Assembly (NCBI RefSeq): GCF_003576595.1
Contig: NZ_NQOU01000001.1
Span: 746,337 to 810,336, forward strand
Direction: 5' to 3'
Length of the DNA: 64,000 nucleotides
DNA from: Neopusillimonas maritima
Lineage (GTDB): Bacteria; Pseudomonadota; Gammaproteobacteria; Burkholderiales; Burkholderiaceae_B
Positions 56,865 to 64,000 of this stretch are shown piece by piece. Every line of letters begins with the position of its first letter. The stretch's first letter is position 1. The notes beneath the pieces were generated by a model that worked only from the letters and a program-made list of their open reading frames with translations, searched no databases and was not told where the DNA came from. Both the position numbers and the translations under genes were made by a program.

Positions 56865-56899
56865 AAAAAAGCACTTGCATCATGTAAGTGCTTTTTTTT
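56865..56899 (+). terminator. Rho-independent terminator, probably of the original tRNA operon
   Basis: AAAAAAGCACTTGCAT and its near-complement ATGTAAGTGCTTTTTT form a long stem (one G-T pair) and end in T8. It lies 11 bases after attR, in the right place and direction to have terminated the tRNA-Ala-Glu-Asp operon before the element inserted. Confidence 0.85.
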
Positions 56900-56941
56900 C
56901 GTCCTTTATCTTGCCCCCCAGGGTACTTCACATTACACTCA

Positions 56942-56951
56942 CCCCCCCCCC
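56942..56951 (+). repeat. Poly-C tract (C10) upstream of an outer-membrane protein gene
   Basis: Ten consecutive C 40 bases before the ATG of a signal-peptide-bearing beta-barrel gene. Homopolymeric tracts in this position can change length by slipped-strand mispairing and alter promoter spacing. Confidence 0.85.
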
Positions 56952-56991
56952 TCTAACGAGTTAATCACAGTACCTTTATAGGCTTCTGATA

Positions 56992-57870
56992 ATGAAAAAG
57001 GCAGTTCTTCTGGGGTTGATAATCCCTTTGTTTTCCGGCTATTCAGCATTGGCAACTGCACAAACCAACTCGACATCATTGGTGCCGGACTCCGGCATTT
57101 ATTTCGGCTTAGGATTCGGCGCCAACTCGACTCAATTTAAAAACCAGAAACTGGAAGCAACAGGGACTTCAACAGTCACCAACACGGCAACGGGTGCGCT
57201 CGTTTCCAAAGGCACCGCCGGAGGCCCACCCGTGGGTATCGGCATGGACACGGTAAATTCCATTTCACCTGCCTTGCAAGCCGGCTACTTTGAGAAACTG
57301 CAAGGCACCGATTACCTGTGGGGCGTCAAGTTTTCATACAACTACTTGGGCGGCACAACAGCAACCAAGGACTTCATTCGAATCCCGCAGTATGGCTCCT
57401 TTTCAAACGGCACACCGTTCACCGGCAACGCCATTGCCCGCTCTTACCAAAAAACGGTTAACCACCAGTTCTCACTGATTCCGTATTTCGGCCATGCTTT
57501 TAACAGGGGTACGGTTTATTTTGGCGTTGGCCCCACACTATCGCAGGTCAATACGAATATTAACGATCTTGTAGGTTTTGCCGATATCAACGGCACCCGC
57601 ACTGACATTTCAGGCTCTGCGCAAAGCTTCTCCGCAAGTCAGTGGGTTTGGGGTGCCGCAGTGATGCTGGGTGGCACGTATTACCTTGATAAGTCGTGGT
57701 TCCTGGACTTCAGCTATACGTACAGTGTGACGCAAGACAAAACAGCGAACTATTACTCCACCTATAACAACCCCGGCTCACCCAATACGTACAGCGGCTC
57801 TTTAATCGGCAGCAGTACCGGGACGGCAACAGTGCAGTCAGCCAACCTGTCTCTTAACAGGGTTTTCTAA
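56992..57870 (+). CDS. Outer-membrane beta-barrel protein, unknown role
   Basis: A 292-residue protein with a signal peptide (KKAVLLGLIIPLFSGYSALA, cleavage likely after ATA) and alternating aromatic/hydrophobic strands such as GIYFGLGFGANSTQF, LWGVKFSYNYLGG, GTVYFGVGPTLSQV and SWFLDFSYTYSVTQD. It ends in Phe (NLSLNRVF), the usual C-terminal signal for outer-membrane insertion. It resembles OmpW/opacity-type small barrels by size, without a specific motif. It has no coupled neighbours, and a C10 tract lies in its upstream region. Confidence 0.85.
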   Translation: MKKAVLLGLIIPLFSGYSALATAQTNSTSLVPDSGIYFGLGFGANSTQFKNQKLEATGTSTVTNTATGALVSKGTAGGPPVGIGMDTVNSISPALQAGYFEKLQGTDYLWGVKFSYNYLGGTTATKDFIRIPQYGSFSNGTPFTGNAIARSYQKTVNHQFSLIPYFGHAFNRGTVYFGVGPTLSQVNTNINDLVGFADINGTRTDISGSAQSFSASQWVWGAAVMLGGTYYLDKSWFLDFSYTYSVTQDKTANYYSTYNNPGSPNTYSGSLIGSSTGTATVQSANLSLNRVF

Positions 57871-57895
57871 GCCTCAGCACCCCTTGTCGATACGA

Positions 57896-57924
57896 CCAGC
57901 CGGACCAAATAAGGATCCGGCTGG
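57896..57924. terminator. Hairpin after the outer-membrane protein gene
   Basis: CCAGCCGGA and TCCGGCTGG form a perfect 9-bp stem with an 11-base loop, between the converging outer-membrane protein and MarR genes. There is no T run on either side, so the terminator call is moderate. Confidence 0.55.
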
Positions 57925-57975
57925 ATACACCGCCGGCCGGCGCAAAGCAATCAGGCACCGAACGGAATCTTTGCC

Positions 57976-58416
57976 TCAATCAACCGCCACACGTTCTAAC
58001 AAGTCCATTAACAAGCGTCGCTCATCCGAGCTTAAGCGCTGCGCGATGCGCTTCTCAAATTCCCGGTTCAATACATTCAAGCGCTTCAATTCATCGAGCC
58101 CTTTTTGCGTAACGCCCAAAGCATAACTGCGGCGGTCATCCGGCATGGTATTGCGTTCCACATAGCCCAATGCCTCGAGTGAATCAATTACCTTCACTGC
58201 CCCCGCCCGCGTAATACCGAGCATATCGGCTAATACAGTCTGGTTGATTCCCGGCTGGGTGGCGACGATACTTAAAGCGGTCATTCGACCCGGGGTAAGG
58301 CTTTCCGGCCCCATCACAGAAAACAACACGTCATAAGAGCGCACCTGCGCGCGCTTAATTGCATAACCTAAAGAATCGCGTTGCAAATCAACATAGGTCA
58401 ATGGCGTATCGGCCAT
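57976..58416 (-). CDS. MarR-family transcriptional regulator
   Basis: About 146 residues from the ATG at 58416; a TTG at 58455 would add 13 residues, and neither has a clear ribosome site. The winged helix is seen in QTVLADMLGITRAGAVKVID and the wing in YVERNTMPDDRRSYALGVTQKG. It is divergent from the feruloyl-CoA synthase gene across a 186-base region with a palindrome. By analogy with FerR and CouR, it is likely a repressor released by a hydroxycinnamoyl-CoA thioester. Confidence 0.9.
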   Translation of the reverse strand: MADTPLTYVDLQRDSLGYAIKRAQVRSYDVLFSVMGPESLTPGRMTALSIVATQPGINQTVLADMLGITRAGAVKVIDSLEALGYVERNTMPDDRRSYALGVTQKGLDELKRLNVLNREFEKRIAQRLSSDERRLLMDLLERVAVD

Positions 58417-58504
58417 TTCAAAGGCGTCAGTAGAGGGGGAAAATGAATTAACCAAGGGTTTGCACTTATAGAATATGGATTTTCAAAAATATAACATTTC
58501 GCAT

Positions 58505-58525
58505 ATTGTTAACCTGATTAACAAT
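58505..58525. promoter_or_regulatory. Palindrome, candidate MarR operator
   Basis: ATTGTTAA-CCTGA-TTAACAAT is a perfect 8-bp inverted repeat with a 5-base centre, 78 bases before the fcs start and 89 bases before the marR ATG. The size and AT-rich arms suit a MarR dimer. Confidence 0.65.
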
Positions 58526-58602
58526 GTACAGAATCTATTTTTCGGGAACAATAAGAAACTACCCTTAATAATAGCCCCGAAATAGCAACACCGGAGACAC
58601 GA

Positions 58603-60474
58603 ATGAATAGTCTTGCCAATGCGAAATTTCGCCCCGTGGCGTTTGGGCCTTACACCAGCCATGTTGAAAAACGCGCCGACGGCGGTTATGTGCTGCGCTC
58701 CCCCGAACCTCTGCAGCCTTATCTGCGCTGCTATACGGAAGCACTGGTTTACTGGGCAAATAAGGCACCTGATCGCACGTTTCTTGCACGCCGCAACGCG
58801 CAAGGTGAATGGGTGCATCTAAGCTATGCAAGCGCTTTGAAGCGTGTTCTGCATATCGCACAAGCCCTGCTCGACCGTAATCTGAGCGCCGACCGACCTT
58901 TAATGATTTTGTCGGAAAACAGCATTGAAAGCGCACTGATGATGCTGGCCGCACAACATGTAGGTATTCCGTTCGCGCCCATTTCGCCGGCCTATTCGTT
59001 ACTGTCGCGCAGCGCCGATCGCGTTCAGCATGCCGTAAAACTTCTTACCCCCGGCGTGGTGTTTGCGCAGCACGCCGACCGTTATGCGCATGCAATAGAA
59101 ATGGCGGTGCCGGAAGATCTGGAACTGATTTTTATGGAAGGCAACCTTGAAGGTCGCCATTGCACCACTTTCGATACTCTGGAAAAAACGCCTGTTACCG
59201 AACAGGTTGAAAGCGCCCATCAGGCCGTCAGCCATGAAACCATTGCCAAGTTTCTGTTCACATCGGGCTCTACAAAACTGCCCAAAGCCGTTGTGAATAC
59301 ACATGGCATGCTTACCAGCAACCAGCAGATGTTCATCCAATGCTATTTGTTTGCCAAAGATGACCCACCGGTTTTGGTCGACTGGCTGCCCTGGCATCAT
59401 ACAGCCGCTGGAAACAATAACTTTGGCATCGTGCTGTACAACGGCGGCACCATGTATATAGATGATGGCAAACCCACGCCCGACGGCATGGCGGAAACCA
59501 TTCGCAATCTGCGCGAAATCCCTTCCACCATTCACTACACGGTTCCCAAAGGCCTGGAAATGCTGGCACACGCCATGAAGCGTGACACTGCGCTGCGCGA
59601 ACAATTCTTCAAGAACCTGAAGCTTATTTTCCCTTGCGGTGCCGCGTTGCCGGGGCCACTTAAACAAACCATCGATGAATTGGCCATTCAAACCGTGGGT
59701 ATGCGTATTCCTATGACCACCGCGCTGGGGCAAACAGAAACCGCCCCTTTTGCCATTACGGCGCACCTGCCCGACTGGCAGGCCGGTGTGATCGGGAATC
59801 CCGCCCCTGGTTGTGAAGTCAAACTGGCACCCGTGGCCGACAAACTGGAGGTACGCTACAAGGGGCCGAATATCACGCCGGGTTATTGGCGCCAACCAGA
59901 ACTGACTGCGGAAGCATTCGATGAAGAAGGTTATTTCTGCAGCGGCGATGCCGCCACCTTTATTAACCCCGAGCATCCGGAAGAAGGCTTGCGCTTTGAC
60001 GGGCGCATTGCCGAAGATTTCAAGTTAATAAGCGGCACGTGGGTAAACGTGGGCGCCTTGCGTTCCAGCATTATTGCGGCGGGTGCCCCCTATATTCACG
60101 ACGCCGTTGTTACGGGCCACGACCGCGACGAACTGGGCATGATGCTGTTCCTTCTGCCCGCCGCAACCGCACTTTCACCAACGTTGACCGACAACGCCGG
60201 CACACAGGACATTGCCGGCAACCCCGACGTTCAACAATGGGCTCAAAATCTCCTGAACGAACTGGGTGCGAAAGCCACAGGCAGCTCCAATCGTATTACG
60301 CGAGCCATTATTTTGCGTGATCCCCCCGTTATGGAACTGGGCGAGATGACCGACAAAGGTTCTATTAATCAACGCACCGTATTGCGTACACGTGCCGAAC
60401 TCGTCGAGCAACTTTACGCCGACAAACCCGGCTCAACCGTACTGCGTTTGCAAGATAGAATGGCAACATCTTGA
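58603..60474 (+). CDS. fcs: Feruloyl-CoA synthase (hydroxycinnamate-CoA ligase)
   Basis: A 623-residue adenylate-forming enzyme. The ATP-binding loop is FTSGSTKLPKAVVNTHG (the usual glycine after ST is lysine, as I recall for other Fcs proteins), followed by LVDWLPWHHTAAGNN, TALGQTETAP and the hinge FDGRIAEDFKLISGTWVN. It activates ferulate, p-coumarate or caffeate to CoA thioesters. A GGAGA ribosome site precedes the ATG. It starts a rightward operon with an amidohydrolase and a dehydrogenase. Confidence 0.9.
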   Translation: MNSLANAKFRPVAFGPYTSHVEKRADGGYVLRSPEPLQPYLRCYTEALVYWANKAPDRTFLARRNAQGEWVHLSYASALKRVLHIAQALLDRNLSADRPLMILSENSIESALMMLAAQHVGIPFAPISPAYSLLSRSADRVQHAVKLLTPGVVFAQHADRYAHAIEMAVPEDLELIFMEGNLEGRHCTTFDTLEKTPVTEQVESAHQAVSHETIAKFLFTSGSTKLPKAVVNTHGMLTSNQQMFIQCYLFAKDDPPVLVDWLPWHHTAAGNNNFGIVLYNGGTMYIDDGKPTPDGMAETIRNLREIPSTIHYTVPKGLEMLAHAMKRDTALREQFFKNLKLIFPCGAALPGPLKQTIDELAIQTVGMRIPMTTALGQTETAPFAITAHLPDWQAGVIGNPAPGCEVKLAPVADKLEVRYKGPNITPGYWRQPELTAEAFDEEGYFCSGDAATFINPEHPEEGLRFDGRIAEDFKLISGTWVNVGALRSSIIAAGAPYIHDAVVTGHDRDELGMMLFLLPAATALSPTLTDNAGTQDIAGNPDVQQWAQNLLNELGAKATGSSNRITRAIILRDPPVMELGEMTDKGSINQRTVLRTRAELVEQLYADKPGSTVLRLQDRMATS

Positions 60475-60518
60475 ACTGAGACGCTCTATCTACTTTTGAA
60501 CGCGAAGGACTGATTTAG

Positions 60519-61454
60519 ATGACTGAACAAAAGCAGGACTCCCTTGTTGCCATTGATATCCACACGCACGCCACCGTTTCAACACGGAATCCGCCCGATG
60601 AAGTAGCGATTGCATTCGACAAGGCCATGGCGGAATATTTCAAAGAAAAAATGCCCCGGCCCACCATAGAAGAAACGGCCCAGTACTACCGTGAACGTAA
60701 CATGATGGCGGTCATTTTCACTGTTGATACCGAGCGCGCCAACGGCCAAGTCCGTATCAGCAATGAAGAGGTTGCCGAAGAGGTTGCCAAACACCGCGAT
60801 GTGCTGATTCCCTTCGCAAGCATCGACCCGTTGCGCGGAAAAATGGGCGTGCGTGAGGCACGACGCCTTATTGAAGACTACGGTATTCGCGGTTTCAAGT
60901 TCCACCCTTCGTCACAAGAGTTTTATCCCAACGACCGCGCAGCTTACGACCTGTATGAAGTGATTGCCGAACATGCCTTGCCAGCTATTTTCCACAGCGG
61001 CCAAACCGGTGTGGGTGCGCGTATGCGTGGGGGTGGCGGCGTACGCCTGAAATACTCCGACCCCATGTTCCTGGACGACGTTGCAGTCGACTTCCCGGAC
61101 ATGCCGATTATTATTGCCCACCCCTCATTCCCCTGGCAGGAAAACGCTTTGGCAGTGGCCACACATAAACCCCAGGTATATATCGACCTATCTGGATGGT
61201 CGCCGAAATACTTTCCACCCATTCTGATTCAATACGCCAACACCATTCTGAAAGACAAAATGCTGTTTGGTTCAGACTTCCCCGTGCTCACACCCGACCG
61301 CTGGCTGGCCGATTTCGAGAAAATCGGCATTCGCGACGAGGTCAAGCCCCTTATTCTGCGAGACAACGCGGTTCGTGTGTTGCGACTGAACGATGACCCT
61401 GTTTACGGTCGTTATGCGCGTTTGAAACCGCCCACTCTCGACGGCTGTTGCTAA
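60519..61454 (+). CDS. Metal-dependent amidohydrolase, candidate beta-ketoacyl-CoA hydrolase
   Basis: A 311-residue amidohydrolase-2 (ACMSD-like) TIM barrel. Metal and catalytic residues: HTH in IDIHTHATVS, His in FKFHPSSQEF, His in PAIFHSGQTG, His in IIIAHPSFPW and Asp in FGSDFPVLTP. A GAAGGA ribosome site supports the start. Its position between a feruloyl-CoA synthase and a hydroxyacyl-CoA-type dehydrogenase suggests that it cleaves the aryl-beta-ketoacyl-CoA hydrolytically, as proposed for CouO of Rhodococcus; this is inference. Alternatives are a decarboxylase or ring-cleavage product hydrolase. Confidence 0.88.
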   Translation: MTEQKQDSLVAIDIHTHATVSTRNPPDEVAIAFDKAMAEYFKEKMPRPTIEETAQYYRERNMMAVIFTVDTERANGQVRISNEEVAEEVAKHRDVLIPFASIDPLRGKMGVREARRLIEDYGIRGFKFHPSSQEFYPNDRAAYDLYEVIAEHALPAIFHSGQTGVGARMRGGGGVRLKYSDPMFLDDVAVDFPDMPIIIAHPSFPWQENALAVATHKPQVYIDLSGWSPKYFPPILIQYANTILKDKMLFGSDFPVLTPDRWLADFEKIGIRDEVKPLILRDNAVRVLRLNDDPVYGRYARLKPPTLDGCC

Positions 61455-61467
61455 AGGAACGCCTCTT

Positions 61468-62226
61468 ATGAACTTGCAAGACACTCCCGTAATTGTTACC
61501 GGCGGCGCCTCGGGCCTGGGGGAGGCGACCGCGCTCAAGCTAGCCTCCCAGGGTGCGCGCGTAGCCATTCTAGACGTGCAGGATGAAAAAGCACGGGCCG
61601 TTGCCGAACGTATCAACGGCCTCGCCGTTCATTGCGACGTCACCTCGGAAGAAAGTGCTGCTCAAGCTATTGCCCAAGCCAAAGAGGCGCACGGTGTTGC
61701 GCGTGTATTGGTGAACTGTGCAGGCGGCGGGGTAGGTAAACGGGTTGTCGGTAAAAACGGCCCCATGCCTTTGGAAGAGTTCACCAAAGTGGTGAATTTG
61801 AATCTATTCGGCGCCTTCAACATGACGCGTCTGGCCGCCGCCGACATGATCGCGGCTGACCCGATAGGCGAAGAGCGTGGTGTTATTTTGTTTACCAGTT
61901 CAGTGGCCGCCTACGAGGGGCAAATTGGCCAGGCAGCATACGCCGCATCAAAAGGCGGCCTGGTGTCGCTTACGATTCAACTGGCACGAGAGTTCGCCCA
62001 GTTTGGCGTGCGGGTGATGTCTGTGGCACCCGGCATTTTCTTAACGCCGTTGCTCTATACCGCCAGCCCGGAAGTACAGGAATCATTGGCAAAATCCATT
62101 CCGTTCCCGCCGCGCCTGGGCCAACCCGACGAATTCGCCGATCTTGTTCAGCATATTATTGGCAACCGATACCTGAATGGTGAGGTTATCCGTCTGGATG
62201 GGGCAACGCGTCTGGCTCCACGCTAA
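61468..62226 (+). CDS. Short-chain dehydrogenase, likely 3-hydroxyacyl-CoA dehydrogenase
   Basis: A 252-residue SDR. The cofactor loop is TGGASGLGEATA, an NCAGGG motif follows, and the catalytic Ser and YxxxK are in FTSSVAAYEGQIGQAAYAASKGGL-type sequence (Ser about residue 145, Tyr and Lys about 158 and 162). The pattern with LDVQDEKA after strand 2 favours NAD, and the overall likeness is to type II hydroxyacyl-CoA dehydrogenases (HSD17B10-like). It lies 13 bases after the amidohydrolase, and would oxidise the beta-hydroxy thioester of a hydroxycinnamate side chain. Confidence 0.9.
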   Translation: MNLQDTPVIVTGGASGLGEATALKLASQGARVAILDVQDEKARAVAERINGLAVHCDVTSEESAAQAIAQAKEAHGVARVLVNCAGGGVGKRVVGKNGPMPLEEFTKVVNLNLFGAFNMTRLAAADMIAADPIGEERGVILFTSSVAAYEGQIGQAAYAASKGGLVSLTIQLAREFAQFGVRVMSVAPGIFLTPLLYTASPEVQESLAKSIPFPPRLGQPDEFADLVQHIIGNRYLNGEVIRLDGATRLAPR

Positions 62227-62274
62227 GAAGGTCGGTACGGGACGAATAAAACCCCGCCCCGCCCCAACACGCAT

Positions 62275-62682
62275 TTATTTTTGGAAATAAGCCTTGAATT
62301 CAGGGGCCACGGAGGCACCCTTTATGCCGCCTTCCGGTGTGTACACTGCCCAGGCGCGCTTTTCAAAGCCGGTAGCCACCAGCCGCTCGCCGCACTTCAC
62401 TGTATAGGCAATACGAAACCGGCGTTCGGCCCACTCCTCAACTTCCGCATAAACCGTAATGACATCATCGTAAGTGACGGGAGACTTGAAAGTCGCACCG
62501 ACATCCACCAACGGCGTTACAGCACCAAAGCGCGACCGCACTTCACGTTGATTCAGGCCCACACTGCGCACCATTGCTTGAAAAGTGCTGTCGAACCAGT
62601 AGAAGAAGTTGGGATAGAAAACGATGCCGGCATCGTCGCAGTCGCCCCACTCAACAGTGAAGTCGCGTTTAAACGTCGTCAT
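62275..62682 (-). CDS. Acyl-CoA thioesterase, 4-hydroxybenzoyl-CoA thioesterase family
   Basis: About 135 residues, a hot-dog fold enzyme. The motif VEWGDCDDAGIVFYPNFFYW contains the catalytic aspartate and the GIVFYxNxxxW signature of 4-hydroxybenzoyl-CoA thioesterases. The ATG at 62682 with a GGAG site is preferred; the open frame to 62799 has no family likeness. It converges on the dehydrogenase gene. In this setting it may release aromatic acids (for example vanillate or 4-hydroxybenzoate) from CoA. Confidence 0.9.
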   Translation of the reverse strand: MTTFKRDFTVEWGDCDDAGIVFYPNFFYWFDSTFQAMVRSVGLNQREVRSRFGAVTPLVDVGATFKSPVTYDDVITVYAEVEEWAERRFRIAYTVKCGERLVATGFEKRAWAVYTPEGGIKGASVAPEFKAYFQK

Positions 62683-62990
62683 TATTATTGGCTCCAATCG
62701 GTAAAAAGTATGATCATACCGGTTTCCCAACAATTGCACCTTCCCATGTAAATTACTTTTTGATACAAATAGACGGGATGCGCAGAAACCTCCTTTCATT
62801 GAAAGCGTTAACCGAAATTAAATGAAACATAATCAAACTTAAGCCTAAATAGAAACTTTTTAACGCAATGAAACCCTATTTTTAACTTGCCGCCAACGCC
62901 CCGCCTCCTTAACATAGCGCTCTAAATACACTTTTGTTTCCTGGTCGCCCACGGCGCCTTCTAATATTCACTTCAAAGTATCGAACAACC
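62683..62990. other. 308-base gene-free region before bioB
   Basis: Lies between divergent thioesterase and bioB genes. It is AT-rich in its centre (about 62800-62890). The promoters of both genes must be here, but I could not assign boxes reliably, and I see no RNA gene or repeat. A TTG at 62934 in frame with bioB gives only a non-conserved extension. Confidence 0.6.
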
Positions 62991-63983
62991 ATGCACGCCC
63001 TTGTTGAAACACTCGTCGAGAACACCTCAGAGCACGACACCGAAAAATGGACCATCAAGCGCATTCTGGCGCTCTACGAACTTCCATTCCCGGAACTGAT
63101 GTTTCAGGCGCAAACAGCGCACAGGGAACACCACAACCCCAACAGCGTGCAACTATCCAGTTTGCTTTCAATTAAAACCGGCGGCTGCCCGGAAGATTGC
63201 TCCTACTGCCCTCAATCAGCACGCTATGACACAGGGGTTGAAAAGGAAGCATTAATGCCCATAGAGGAAGTGCTCGAGGCGGCGAAACAAGCGAAAGCAG
63301 GCGGTGCGCAGCGCTTTTGCATGGGGGCCGCATGGCGCTCACCCAAACCACACCAAATTGAGGCCGTGGCGCAAATGATTCGCGAAGTAAAAGCACTGGG
63401 TCTGGAAACCTGTGTCACACTGGGCATGCTAAAAGACGGCCAGGCAGAGCAATTAAAAGAGGCGGGTCTCGATTACTACAACCACAACCTGGACACGTCG
63501 CCCGAGTTCTATGGGGAAATCATTTCCACCCGAACTTACCAAGACCGCCTTGAGACGCTTGAACGGGTTCGTAATGCCGGTGTGAATGTGTGCTGCGGCG
63601 GCATTGTCGGCCTGGGCGAATCACGCCGCGAACGGGCTGGGCTGATTGCCCAATTGGCAAATATGTCGCCCTACCCCGACTCAGTCCCCATTAACAATCT
63701 GGTTAAAGTGGAAGGCACCCCATTATTCGGCACTGACGACATTGACCCGTTGGAGTTTGTTCGTACCATTGCCGTTGCCCGCATTACCATGCCACGTACT
63801 TTCGTGCGCCTTTCCGCCGGGCGCGAGGAAATGAGCGACACCATGCAAACACTGTGCTTCCTGGCGGGCGCCAACTCCATTTTTTACGGCGAGAAATTGC
63901 TGACTACCGGCAATCCGCAGTTTGTTGAAGACCAAAAACTATTCGAACGCCTGGGCCTGCAAGCGCATAACAGCAGCCACTAA
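62991..63983 (+). CDS. bioB: Biotin synthase
   Basis: A radical-SAM enzyme of about 330 residues that inserts sulfur into dethiobiotin. The [4Fe-4S] motif is in [16 protein letters not shown], with the later [10 protein letters not shown] and [12 protein letters not shown] segments and Arg in [16 protein letters not shown] that hold the auxiliary cluster. The ATG at 62991 (MHALVETL) gives the normal N-terminus. The gene is complete and ends 17 bases before the window edge; no other bio genes are seen. Confidence 0.95.
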   Translation: MHALVETLVENTSEHDTEKWTIKRILALYELPFPELMFQAQTAHREHHNPNSVQLSSLLSIKTGGCPEDCSYCPQSARYDTGVEKEALMPIEEVLEAAKQAKAGGAQRFCMGAAWRSPKPHQIEAVAQMIREVKALGLETCVTLGMLKDGQAEQLKEAGLDYYNHNLDTSPEFYGEIISTRTYQDRLETLERVRNAGVNVCCGGIVGLGESRRERAGLIAQLANMSPYPDSVPINNLVKVEGTPLFGTDDIDPLEFVRTIAVARITMPRTFVRLSAGREEMSDTMQTLCFLAGANSIFYGEKLLTTGNPQFVEDQKLFERLGLQAHNSSH

Positions 63984-64000
63984 CGAACTTTCTTAGGAAC

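Overview
The window looks like chromosome of a betaproteobacterium of the Burkholderiales, most likely Alcaligenaceae (Bordetella/Pusillimonas-like). This is inferred from gene order (tkt-gap-pgk...fba-purC-purE-purK-sua5, miaB-phoH-ybeY-corC-lnt, queA-tgt-yajC-secD-secF) and from protein character; no rRNA is present to confirm it. Most of the window is ordinary core genome, interrupted by one integrated phage-like element of about 17.7 kb.

Region 1 (1-38.6 kb), core genes. The left end holds the tail of a branched-chain amino acid ABC transporter (livM, livG, livF). A long leftward run follows: transketolase, GAPDH, PGK, Mog, class II aldolase, then purC, purE, purK and a Sua5-type threonylcarbamoyl-AMP synthase. 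Next come rsmE, an orphan barstar-like gene, maeB, an unknown oxidase-like gene, an aminotransferase, a lytic transglycosylase divergent from ubiD, a YqjD/YqjE/YqjK-type envelope stress set, upp and dacB. Rightward operons carry queA-tgt-yajC-secD-secF and miaB-phoH-ybeY-corC-lnt. Between them lies a leftward sulfite dehydrogenase pair (sorA-sorB). A PAS-GGDEF-EAL protein converges on lnt.

Region 2 (38.7-56.9 kb), tRNA operon and integrated element. A promoter drives tRNA-Ala(GGC), tRNA-Glu(TTC) and tRNA-Asp(GTC). The 3' end of tRNA-Asp is repeated (14 bp) 17.7 kb downstream beside a tyrosine integrase, which defines attL and attR. Immediately beyond attR lies a terminator that probably ended the tRNA operon before integration. 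Inside, nearly all genes read leftward: integrase, three unknown genes, AlpA-like regulator, a P1/P4-type C4 antisense RNA immunity region with an overlapping Icd-like frame, small early genes, an O-like replication protein with iteron-like repeats inside it, a DnaB-like helicase, several unknown genes, terminase small subunit, and three internal virion (ejection) protein genes, the last with an N-terminal lysozyme domain. Large terminase, portal, capsid, tail and holin are absent, so this is either a deleted podovirus-like prophage or a phage satellite that kept TerS and an ejection cassette. Next to the tRNA are two unknown genes that look like accessory cargo.

Region 3 (56.9-64 kb). An outer-membrane protein gene has a run of ten C in its upstream region, which may make it phase-variable. 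A hydroxycinnamate (ferulate-type) CoA-dependent catabolic cluster follows: MarR regulator, feruloyl-CoA synthase, amidohydrolase, short-chain dehydrogenase and hot-dog thioesterase. The window ends with bioB.
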